NCBI GenBank assembly: GCA_013695115.1
Contig: JACDBD010000100.1
Location: forward strand, 1-10,162
Direction: 5' to 3'
DNA: 10,162 bases
From: Actinomycetota bacterium
GTDB lineage: Bacteria; Actinomycetota; Acidimicrobiia; IMCC26256; JACDBD01
Shown here piece by piece: positions 1 through 6,521 of the stretch. A program made the position numbers and the translations under genes. The stretch's first letter is position 1. Every line of letters begins with the position of its first letter. A model generated the notes under the pieces. The model made no database searches. It worked only from the letters and a program-made list of their open reading frames with translations, and had not been told where the DNA came from.

Positions 1-168
1 GTCCATGGCACCGACGACGAGGTGCCGGCCTCCGCGGCCCGCGCCATTTGCGACGCGGCCGGACCGACGGCGGAGTTGCGTCTCGTGCATGCCGCCGGTC
101 GTCGCCTGCGGCACGATCCCCGGGCGATGGCGCTACTGCTGGGGTGGCTCGGGCGCCAGCAGCCCTGA
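1..168 (+). CDS. Alpha/beta hydrolase, C-terminal fragment (5' end outside window)
   Basis: Frame 1 is open from the first base to TGA at 166-168 and encodes the last 55 residues of a protein that starts upstream. The fragment begins VHGTDDEVP, the usual end of an alpha/beta-hydrolase core: a strand, then G-x-x-D carrying the acid of the catalytic triad (D6 here), then VP. It goes on through a helix and a last strand (ELRLVHAAG) to RRLRHDPRAMALLLGWLGRQQP, the final helix. In related hydrolases the catalytic His usually follows a GAG-like turn directly (GAGH-type). Here that place is R34, although a His lies four residues on (LRHDP), so the fragment may be inactive or use the shifted His. Substrate cannot be told. 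A 74-bp gap separates it from the glycosyltransferase operon, so co-transcription is possible but unproven. Family call is fairly sure; activity is not. Confidence 0.75.
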   Translation, partial: VHGTDDEVPASAARAICDAAGPTAELRLVHAAGRRLRHDPRAMALLLGWLGRQQP

Positions 169-226
169 CCCGCGACTCCGCAACCGGCGGCAGCGCGTTC
201 CAGTGTGGTTCCGCCCCGGACCGAGT

Positions 227-232
227 GGGAGG
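227..232 (+). promoter_or_regulatory. Shine-Dalgarno for the large glycosyltransferase
   Basis: GGGAGG lies 10 nt before ATG 243. It decides the start: the frame stays open far upstream into the hydrolase gene, and a GTG at 225 is in frame, but only the ATG at 243 has this site at a workable distance. The protein then begins MRFGACTAVS, the first beta strand of the catalytic domain. Confidence 0.6.
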
Positions 233-242
233 ATGCAGGGTC

Positions 243-3167
243 ATGCGCTTCGGGGCCTGCACGGCCGTTTCGCGGCGCGGCCTCCCCGGCGCACGTGTGC
301 TGGCCCGGTCGTTCCTCCACCACAACCCGGACGCATCCTTCACGGCACTCGTGCTCGACGACCGGGAAGACGAGGTCGACCCGCGCGACGAGCCGTTCGA
401 GGTCATCCGACCCCGGGACCTCGACCTCGCCGAGGCCGCGCGGGAGCGACTGGCCCTGCTCTGCGACGAGGACGGGCTGGCCGCCGCGCTGGTGCCCCAT
501 CTGCTGCGGCGGCAGCTGGACCTCGGCCACCCGAGTGTGTTGTTCATGGCGTCCGACATCGCGGTCTTCGCCGCGCTCGACGAGGTCGCCGGTCTGGCCG
601 ACCGGCATGGCGTCGTGCTCGTCCCCCGGACCGAGCGGCCACCCGCGCACACGTCCGACGACCGGGACTTCGTGCTCGACCTCGGTGCGTTCGCTCCCGG
701 CTTCGTTGCCGTCGGCGACGCGAGCGCGCCGTTCGTCGATGCGTGGGCGGGCGACTTCGGTGCCACTGGCGGGACCCATCCCGATCTCGGACGCTGGCTC
801 GACCGGGCACCGGCGATCTTCTCCGCCCACGTGTTGCGCGACCCTGCGTACAACGTCGCGTGGTGGAACCTGCATTGTCGCGACCTCCGGATACGGGACA
901 ACGGGTACGAGGTCGAGGGGCGGCCTCTGCGGTCGTTCCAGTTCAGTGGCTACTCGCCGGAACAGGCACACGTGCTCGGCGACGAAACCGCAGGGCCGGC
1001 GCGGCGCGTGCTCGGCGAGAAGCCGGCTCTGAGGCAACTCTGCTCGGACTACGACGAGGAGCTCCGCCGCGCCGGCTACGGAACGAAGGAGGTCCCCTAC
1101 GGGTACGGCGTGCTCCCCGACGGCAGTCGCATCGACGGGCGGATGCGACGGCTGTACCGGGATGCGCTCGCCGATGCCGCCGACGCCGCCGACGATCGAC
1201 CGGAGCCGCCCAACCCGTTCGGGCGCGCCGGTCCCGACACATTCGTGGCCTGGCTCAACGAGAGCGTCTTTCCCCCGGTCCAGCCCAGTGTGTCGCGTTA
1301 CCTGGCCCGTCTGTGGCTCGAGAGCGACGACCTGCTCCAGCTGTACCCGTCACTGGTCGGCGAGAGCGCCGACCAGTACCTCGAGTGGGTGCAGATCCTC
1401 GGCGCCGACGAACGGGCCGTGCCCCTGTGCGTGCGCCCAACTCCTCATGCGGTGGAGCAGCGTGTGGTCGAGCGGCGTCGTCGCCGCCGTCGCGGCCCGC
1501 TCCCCGAAGGCGTGAACGTCGTGGGATGGCTCGACGCGGTGCTGGGGATCGGTGAGGTGGGCCGACTGCTGCTCTCGGCGCTGGAGGATGCGGGGGTGCC
1601 GGTGGCATCGGTCTCGCTTCCCGAGACGCTCAGCGCCCGCATGCTTCCCCACTCGTCGGTCCCGGTATCCGAGGCCCGCTACGACGTCAACCTGCTGTGC
1701 GTGAACGCGGCCGAGACTCCGGACGTCGCCGAGCAGCTGGGGCCCGAGTTCTTCGCCGGGCGCCACACGATCGGTGTGTGGTTCTGGGAAGCCGAGCACT
1801 TCGACCTGCCGCCCCGCGACCCGGCCGACCTGGTCGACGAGGTCTGGGTCGCGAGCGACTTCACCCGAGACGCGGTCGCGGCGGTCACGTCCAAGCCGGT
1901 CCGGACCGTCCCGGTGCCTGTGGCCCCGCTGGTCGTCGACGCCGCCACCACCCGCACCCAGCTCGGTGTCCCCGAAAGCCGGCACCTGTTCTTCTTCGCG
2001 TTCGACTTCCTCAGCACCGCTGAGCGCAAGAACCCCCTGGGGCTCGTCGAGGCGTTCACTCGTGCGTTCGACCCCGACGAAGGGCCCGTGCTCGTGGTGA
2101 AGTCGATCAACGGCGACCAGCGGCCGGCGGCGCTCGAGATGCTGCGAGCCGCGGCCGGCGGACGCGACGACGTCGTCGTGCTCGACCGGTACCTCCCGGT
2201 GGAGGCCCAAGCGGCGCTGCTGGCGACCTGCGACACGTACGTGTCGCTGCACCGGTCGGAGGGCTACGGCCTGCCGCTGGCGGAGGCCATGGCCCTGGGG
2301 AAGCCGGTCATCGCCACCGCCTACTCCGGGAACCTCACATTCATGGACGACTCGGTCGCCTACCTCGTCGACTACGAGATGCGGACCATCGGCTCCGGCT
2401 GCGCCCCCTACCCGCCCCAGGGCCGCTGGGCCGAGCCCGACCTCGACCACGCCGCCGCACTCATGCGCGGGGTCGTGGAACACCCGGACGAGGCCCGCGA
2501 GCGGGGCCGGCGGGCCGCCGAGCGCATCCAGACCCAGCTCTCGGTCGAGCGGTGCGGTCGCCTCCTTGCCGACCAGATCACCGCCACCCGTGACGCGGGG
2601 CGCTCGGAGGCAACGTGGCGTGCGTTCTTCACGCGGGGCTGGAGGGTCCTGCCGCGCGACTTCTTCCGCTGGTACGAATACGACTGGCTACCCGACGGAA
2701 CGCCGGTCGATGAGGTCATGCATCGACTGCTCGCGACGGGAGGCGCGCTCGAAGCCGGCCGCGACGAGGGGCCACCCGATCCCGACAGCCCCGGGGGCGC
2801 AGTCGCGTTCCTGCGCTGGCTGAATGTGCCGGTCTTCCCGCCCCGCTCGCCGGTCGTCTCCCGCTACCTGTACGAGCTGTGGTCGGGCCGTCCTGATCTT
2901 CGAGCCGTCTTTCCCGATCTCGTACACGACCCGGCCGCGTTCCTACGCTGGGTGCGCAACGACGGTTGGGTGGAGACCGACTTGCCGTACCAGCTCATGC
3001 CGACCGACGATGGGTTCGAACGAGCCGAGCGCATCAGTGGCCCGGTCCGCCCCGGCCTCCGGGGCTCGGCATCCGCCATGCTGAGCCGGCTGTACCGAGG
3101 CTTCGCCCGGCTCCGCAGCCGGCGGCGACGCCCGACCGACGAGCACGAGAACGGGGAGAACACATGA
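243..3167 (+). CDS. Two-module glycosyltransferase (GT-A-like module + GT4 module) with duplicated accessory unit
   Basis: A 974-aa cytoplasmic protein predicted to add two sugars to a growing surface glycan. Residues 1-285 form a GT-A-like module: RVLARSFLHHNPDASFTALVLDD near the N-terminus, FMASDIAVF (101-109) at the DxD place, then NVAWWNLHCRDL and FQFSGYSPEQ, motifs known in such transferases. Residues 286-387 are an accessory unit (YGYGVLPDG...WLN...VFPP...VSRYL...W). After a polyarginine linker, a GT4 (GT-B) module runs from about 423 (GVNVVGWLD) to about 800, with the retaining-enzyme EX7E motif at E673/E681 (SEGYGLPLAEA). Residues 811-908 repeat the accessory unit. The tail is basic (LSRLYRGFARLRSRRRRP). 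The first Asp of the DxD motif is replaced by A103, so module 1 may be metal-independent or inactive. First gene of a coupled operon; its TGA overlaps the next ATG. Donor and acceptor sugars cannot be read from sequence. Confidence 0.88.
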   Translation: MRFGACTAVSRRGLPGARVLARSFLHHNPDASFTALVLDDREDEVDPRDEPFEVIRPRDLDLAEAARERLALLCDEDGLAAALVPHLLRRQLDLGHPSVLFMASDIAVFAALDEVAGLADRHGVVLVPRTERPPAHTSDDRDFVLDLGAFAPGFVAVGDASAPFVDAWAGDFGATGGTHPDLGRWLDRAPAIFSAHVLRDPAYNVAWWNLHCRDLRIRDNGYEVEGRPLRSFQFSGYSPEQAHVLGDETAGPARRVLGEKPALRQLCSDYDEELRRAGYGTKEVPYGYGVLPDGSRIDGRMRRLYRDALADAADAADDRPEPPNPFGRAGPDTFVAWLNESVFPPVQPSVSRYLARLWLESDDLLQLYPSLVGESADQYLEWVQILGADERAVPLCVRPTPHAVEQRVVERRRRRRRGPLPEGVNVVGWLDAVLGIGEVGRLLLSALEDAGVPVASVSLPETLSARMLPHSSVPVSEARYDVNLLCVNAAETPDVAEQLGPEFFAGRHTIGVWFWEAEHFDLPPRDPADLVDEVWVASDFTRDAVAAVTSKPVRTVPVPVAPLVVDAATTRTQLGVPESRHLFFFAFDFLSTAERKNPLGLVEAFTRAFDPDEGPVLVVKSINGDQRPAALEMLRAAAGGRDDVVVLDRYLPVEAQAALLATCDTYVSLHRSEGYGLPLAEAMALGKPVIATAYSGNLTFMDDSVAYLVDYEMRTIGSGCAPYPPQGRWAEPDLDHAAALMRGVVEHPDEARERGRRAAERIQTQLSVERCGRLLADQITATRDAGRSEATWRAFFTRGWRVLPRDFFRWYEYDWLPDGTPVDEVMHRLLATGGALEAGRDEGPPDPDSPGGAVAFLRWLNVPVFPPRSPVVSRYLYELWSGRPDLRAVFPDLVHDPAAFLRWVRNDGWVETDLPYQLMPTDDGFERAERISGPVRPGLRGSASAMLSRLYRGFARLRSRRRRPTDEHENGENT
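1098..1403 (+). repeat. Accessory unit copy A in the large glycosyltransferase (residues 286-387)
   Basis: First copy of a duplicated protein unit of about 100 residues. It opens with YxYxxLPDGxxID..M.RL, passes through a variable Ala/Pro-rich spacer, and ends with FxxWLNxxVFPPxxPxVSRYLxxLW...DL...P.LV...LxWVxxxG. It sits directly after the GT-A-like module. Over the last 53-54 residues, 26 positions are identical to copy B by hand alignment. Confidence 0.75.
2673..2966 (+). repeat. Accessory unit copy B in the large glycosyltransferase (residues 811-908)
   Basis: Second copy of the unit, directly after the GT4 module. It starts YEYDWLPDGTPVDEVMHRL and continues with FLRWLNVPVFPP, VSRYLYELW, PDLRAVFPDLV and LRWVRNDG. 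The order and spacing match copy A to within a few residues, so this is a true internal duplication and not shared low complexity. Confidence 0.75.
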
Positions 3168-4312
3168 CCAAGAGCGTCCTCGTGACCGGCGGGGCCGGCT
3201 TTGTCGGCTCGCACCTCGTGGATGAGCTCGTCAGCCGCGACTACCGAGTCCGCGTCCTCGACCGGCTCGAGGTGCAGGTGCACGGGCCCGGCGCGGCCGA
3301 GCCCGGGTTCCGCCCGGAGTACCTGCACCCCGACGCCGAGCTCCAGGTCGGCGACACCGGTGACCCCGCGACGATCACCCGTGCCCTCGAGGGCGTCGAC
3401 GTCGTGTTCCATCAGGCGGCGGCGGTCGGCGTCGGGCAGAGCATGTACGAGATCGACCGCTACGTTGCCCGCAACACTCACGCCACCGCCGTCCTCCTCC
3501 AGGCGATCGTCGACCGTCAGGCACGTCATCCCCTCGATCGGCTGCTGGTCGCGTCGTCGATGAGCATCTACGGGGAGGGGGAGTACCGCCTCGCCGACGG
3601 CACCCGGTTCGCGCCGTCGCCGCGTCCCGACGCGCAGCTCGACGCCCGGACGTGGGAGATGCTGGGCCCCGACGGCGGCGTCGCCGAGCCGGTGCCGACC
3701 ACGGAGGACAAGGCGCTCCGCCCGACCTCGGTCTACGCGCTGACCAAGCGCGACCAGGAGGAGTACTGCCTCCTGGTTGGTGCCACCTACGGGATCCCGA
3801 CCGTCGCCCTGCGGTACTTCAACATCTACGGACCCCGCCAGGCGCTGTCGAACCCGTACACGGGCGTCGCCGCCATCTTCGGTTCGTGCCTGCTCAGCGA
3901 GGCCGCGCCGACCATCTACGAGGACGGTCTCCAGACCCGCGACTTCATCCACGTGCGCGACATCGTCACCGCCAACCTGCTGGGGCTCGAGGCTGATCCG
4001 GGCGCGGCCGCCGGGCAGGTCTTCAACGTGGGAACCGGCCGGCCCACGAACCTCCTGCAGTTGCATGCTGGCCTCCAGAAGGCCCTCGACGTGCCCGGCG
4101 TCGAGCCGCAGATCCCGGGGCGCTTCCGAGCCGGCGACATCCGCCACTGCTACGCCGACATCGCCAAGATCAGCGCGGCGCTCGGGTTCGAGCCCACGGT
4201 GGATCTCGAGACGGGTCTCTCCGAGCTCGCCGGCTGGATGCGCACGCAGGAGGCCGAGAACCTGACGAACCGGGCCGCCGCCGAGCTGGAGCGCAAGGGG
4301 CTCGTGCATTGA
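3164..4312 (+). CDS. NAD-dependent sugar-nucleotide epimerase, dTDP-L-rhamnose 4-epimerase-like
   Basis: A 382-aa extended short-chain dehydrogenase/reductase. It probably inverts C4 of a nucleotide sugar through a transient 4-keto form using bound NAD. The Rossmann site is TGGAGFVGSHL (G9, G12, G15). The catalytic set is SSMSIYGEG followed by YALTK (Y191, K195). The long stretch LRYFNIYGPRQALSNPYTGVAAIF, then YEDGLQTRDFIHVRDIV and VFNVGTGRPTNLLQL, matches the group annotated as dTDP-L-rhamnose 4-epimerase or UDP-glucose 4-epimerase. Between the Ser and Tyr motifs is the insertion typical of this group (about residues 145-185, ending VPTTEDKALRP); it has no Cys pairs, unlike some relatives. 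The start is fixed by ATGA overlap with the previous gene and GGGGAG at 3153-3158. It would supply a 6-deoxytalose/rhamnose or galactose-type donor to the flanking transferases. Fold is certain; substrate is a guess. Confidence 0.9.
   Translation: MTKSVLVTGGAGFVGSHLVDELVSRDYRVRVLDRLEVQVHGPGAAEPGFRPEYLHPDAELQVGDTGDPATITRALEGVDVVFHQAAAVGVGQSMYEIDRYVARNTHATAVLLQAIVDRQARHPLDRLLVASSMSIYGEGEYRLADGTRFAPSPRPDAQLDARTWEMLGPDGGVAEPVPTTEDKALRPTSVYALTKRDQEEYCLLVGATYGIPTVALRYFNIYGPRQALSNPYTGVAAIFGSCLLSEAAPTIYEDGLQTRDFIHVRDIVTANLLGLEADPGAAAGQVFNVGTGRPTNLLQLHAGLQKALDVPGVEPQIPGRFRAGDIRHCYADIAKISAALGFEPTVDLETGLSELAGWMRTQEAENLTNRAAAELERKGLVH
4295..4300 (+). promoter_or_regulatory. Shine-Dalgarno supporting a TTG start
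   Basis: AAGGGG lies 8 nt before TTG 4309-4311. With the TTGA stop/start overlap it supports TTG as the true start of the next gene; no ATG or GTG nearby is in that frame. Confidence 0.55.
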
Positions 4313-5616
4313 CCGACCCGTCACCCGACGCGCAGGGGCGGCCGCGATCGATCCTCGTCGTGGCGAACGACGGGCTTCCCTATCCCGGCTGCCCGGTATC
4401 GGGCAGCGGGCTGCGGGCCTGGGGCCTGGGACAGGGCCTGGCCGCCCGCGGCCACGAAGTGCGGTTTGCGATGCCGGCGGCCGCCGCGGGCCCGGCCACC
4501 TCCACCGGTCCCGACCGGCCGCTCCTGTACGAGGACACCGGCTTGCGCGCCCTTATCGCCGGGATCGATCCCGAAGTGGTCGTGTTCCAGCACTGGATCC
4601 GCGTGCTCGCCACGGACGGACTCGACGTGCCGGTCGCGCTCGACCTCCACGGCCCGCTCATGATCGAGGCCGCGTTCCAGCGGCACCCCGACACCGACAT
4701 GGCGCAGCTGGCAGCGGTCAAGACCGCGGCCTTCCGGCGGGCCGACTTCGTGACCTGCGCGGGCGAGAAGCAACGGCAGTACTTCCTCCCCTGGCTCCTA
4801 CTCGCCGGCGGCGACCCCACCGCCGAGTCGATTGCGGTGATCCCGGTCTCGATGGCGCCGGAGACCCCGGAGCACCTGTGGCCCGACACAGAGGTGAACT
4901 TCGTCTACGGGGGCATGTTCCTCCCGTGGCAGGACCCGTCGGTCGGAATCGACACCCTCGTCTCGGTGCTCGAGTCGGAGGGCACCGGCCGCCTCGACTT
5001 CTTCGGCGCACCCCATCCGCAGTTCGAGATGGAGCTGGGCGTGTTCGAGCACCTCGAAGAGAGGCTGCGCCGCTCCGATCGGGTCAGGGTCCACGGGCTC
5101 CGGCCGCGCGACGAGCTTCTCGAGCACTACCGCCGTTCGCACGTCGCGCTCGATCTCATGCGTCGCAACAACGAACGCGAGCTCGCGTTCACCACGCGCA
5201 CCGTCGAGTACCTGTGGTGCGGGCTGCCGGTCGTCTACCACGACTACGGCGAGTTGTCGCCGATGATCCGCGAGTACGAAGCCGGATGGGTCACGGCACC
5301 TGACGACGCCGCCGAGCTCGAGAAGATCCTGCGCTCGATCCTCCACGATCGTGAGGATGTGCGCCGCCGGAGCGTGAACGCGCAGCAGCTGGCGCGTGAG
5401 CGGCTCAACTGGGAACGGACGATCGACCCCCTCGACGCCTTCTGCCGCCGGCCGGTCCGCGCCTCCCGCGGCCCTTCCGGTGTCCTGGTCGGCGACCCGA
5501 GAGAGGCCCGAGACCTCCGAGCCGAGCTCGACGCCCTCCACTCGACGAAGACGTTCCGTGCCCTCCGCCCGTTCCGGCGTGCCTACGCCCGCCTGCGGGG
5601 CCGCCGGGTGCCCTGA
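4309..5616 (+). CDS. Glycosyltransferase, GT-B fold (GT4-like)
   Basis: A 435-aa cytoplasmic protein, third gene of the operon. The N-terminal Rossmann half opens SILVVANDGLPYPGCPVSGSGLRAWGLGQGLAARGHEV, the nucleotide-sugar transferase pattern in which a Gly-rich loop precedes a helix and the strand starting EVRFAMP. The C-terminal half carries FVYGGMFLPWQDPSVGIDTL, then RVHGLRPRDELLEHYRRSHVALDLM, then ELAFTTRTVEYLWCGLPVVYHDYGELSPMI, which stands in for the GT4 donor-site segment. The classic EX7E is not strict: the nearest pair is E291 and E300, one residue further apart. The C-terminus (LHSTKTFRALRPFRRAYARLRGRR) is a basic, probably amphipathic tail like that of the first operon gene and may hold the enzyme at the membrane. 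It starts at TTG overlapping the epimerase stop and ends 34 bp inside the convergent rmd gene. The sugar specificity is unknown. Confidence 0.82.
   Translation: MTDPSPDAQGRPRSILVVANDGLPYPGCPVSGSGLRAWGLGQGLAARGHEVRFAMPAAAAGPATSTGPDRPLLYEDTGLRALIAGIDPEVVVFQHWIRVLATDGLDVPVALDLHGPLMIEAAFQRHPDTDMAQLAAVKTAAFRRADFVTCAGEKQRQYFLPWLLLAGGDPTAESIAVIPVSMAPETPEHLWPDTEVNFVYGGMFLPWQDPSVGIDTLVSVLESEGTGRLDFFGAPHPQFEMELGVFEHLEERLRRSDRVRVHGLRPRDELLEHYRRSHVALDLMRRNNERELAFTTRTVEYLWCGLPVVYHDYGELSPMIREYEAGWVTAPDDAAELEKILRSILHDREDVRRRSVNAQQLARERLNWERTIDPLDAFCRRPVRASRGPSGVLVGDPREARDLRAELDALHSTKTFRALRPFRRAYARLRGRRVP
4388..4407 (+). repeat. Perfect 8-bp inverted repeat with 4-nt loop inside the glycosyltransferase gene
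   Basis: GCTGCCCG (4388-4395), loop GTAT, CGGGCAGC (4400-4407): a perfect hairpin about 80 nt after the TTG start, in the codons for the Gly-rich loop. No T-run follows, so it is not a standard terminator. It could slow translation or be chance in G+C-rich coding DNA. Confidence 0.5.
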
Positions 5617-6521
5617 GCGCCGATCCGGTCGCGCGCCTCCTCCAGCACCTCGGCCACGGTCTGGTCGAGCGGGATCTCCGGCCGCCACCCGGTCGCGCCG
5701 TGCAGCTTGGCCGAATCGCCGACCAGGCGGGGAACCTCGACCGGTCGCACGAGCACCGGGTCGACGACGAGCTCCAGCGAGCGATCCGACAGCGCGAGCA
5801 TCGCCCGGGCGATGTCGCCCACCGACACCCCTTGTCCCGAGCACACGTTGTAGGCCTCCCCCGGTTCCCCGTGCTCGACGAGCAGCCGGTAGGCGCGCAC
5901 CACGTCGCGGACATCGCTCAGGTCGCGCATCGGCTCGAGCGCCCCTACCCGCACGGTGGGCTCGCCGGCGAGCTCGGCGTCGGCGATGCGCCCGGCCAAC
6001 GCGGGCACGAGGAAGTCGGGTCCCTGGCCGGGCCCGGTGTGGTTGAAGGCCCGGACCCGGAGGGTGCCGAGCTGCTCACCCAGATACGCCTGGAGGGCCA
6101 GTACGTCGGCGGCCGCCTTGCTGGCGCCATAGGGCGTGATCGGGCGCAAAGGGGCGTGCTCGTCGAGGGGGAGATCGCGCTCGTCCACGGCTCCGTAGAC
6201 GTCGGCACTTCCCACGACGAGGACACGACCGACGTTGGCTCCGGCACAGGCGCGCAGCACGTGGAGTGTGCCCTCGGCATTGACGCGGAACACGTGCGCG
6301 GGTGCGTCCCACGCGTTCCCCACATGGCTGATCGCAGCGAGGTGGTAGACGACGTGGGGCGCGGCGTCCTCGACCGCGACGCGGACGGCGGCGGCATCCG
6401 TGACATCGACGGGCTCGTCGTCGTGACGGTCGAGGGAGATGACGTCGTCGTCGCACGCCTGGAGGTGCGCCACGAGATGTCGGCCGACGAACCCGTCGGC
6501 GCCGGTGACGATCGCTCTCAT
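5583..6521 (-). CDS. rmd: GDP-6-deoxy-D-mannose reductase (GDP-4-keto-6-deoxymannose reductase)
   Basis: A 312-aa short-chain dehydrogenase/reductase that should reduce GDP-4-keto-6-deoxy-D-mannose to GDP-D-rhamnose with NAD(P)H. The cofactor loop is TGADGFVGRHL (G7, G10, G13). The catalytic residues are in VVGSADVYG and PYGASK (Y131, K135). The call rests on features shared with known Rmd enzymes: RAFNHTGPGQ, VRVGALEPMRDLSDVRDVVRAY, GEAYNVCSGQGVSV, RPVEVPRLVGD and the ending TGWRPEIPLDQTV. GDP-mannose 4,6-dehydratase is a close relative but is longer and has different motifs. The start ATG (complement of 6519-6521) overlaps the TGA of the upstream glycosyltransferase as ATGA, so translation is coupled; no strong ribosome site of its own is visible. 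The dehydratase that makes its substrate is not in the window. The 3' end overlaps the convergent glycosyltransferase by 34 bp. Another 4-keto-6-deoxysugar reductase role is possible. Confidence 0.85.
   Translation of the reverse strand: MRAIVTGADGFVGRHLVAHLQACDDDVISLDRHDDEPVDVTDAAAVRVAVEDAAPHVVYHLAAISHVGNAWDAPAHVFRVNAEGTLHVLRACAGANVGRVLVVGSADVYGAVDERDLPLDEHAPLRPITPYGASKAAADVLALQAYLGEQLGTLRVRAFNHTGPGQGPDFLVPALAGRIADAELAGEPTVRVGALEPMRDLSDVRDVVRAYRLLVEHGEPGEAYNVCSGQGVSVGDIARAMLALSDRSLELVVDPVLVRPVEVPRLVGDSAKLHGATGWRPEIPLDQTVAEVLEEARDRIGAQGTRRPRRRA

Noticed and set aside
48..242. Upstream extension of the large glycosyltransferase frame
   Set aside because: It overlaps the hydrolase end in another frame, shows no family similarity, and the ribosome site GGGAGG fits ATG 243.
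169..242. Promoter or terminator between the hydrolase and the glycosyltransferase
   Set aside because: No TAnnnT box, paired -35, or hairpin with a T-run could be found beyond the ribosome site.
1170..1200. Short gccgac-type tandem repeat
   Set aside because: It is just the ADAADAADD codon run in the accessory-unit spacer; low complexity, no sign of an element.
2864..4324. Long minus-strand open frame antisense to the epimerase
   Set aside because: It is a mirror frame of a G+C-rich gene with a His/Arg/Gly/Val-rich, motif-free product; the plus-strand epimerase is clear.
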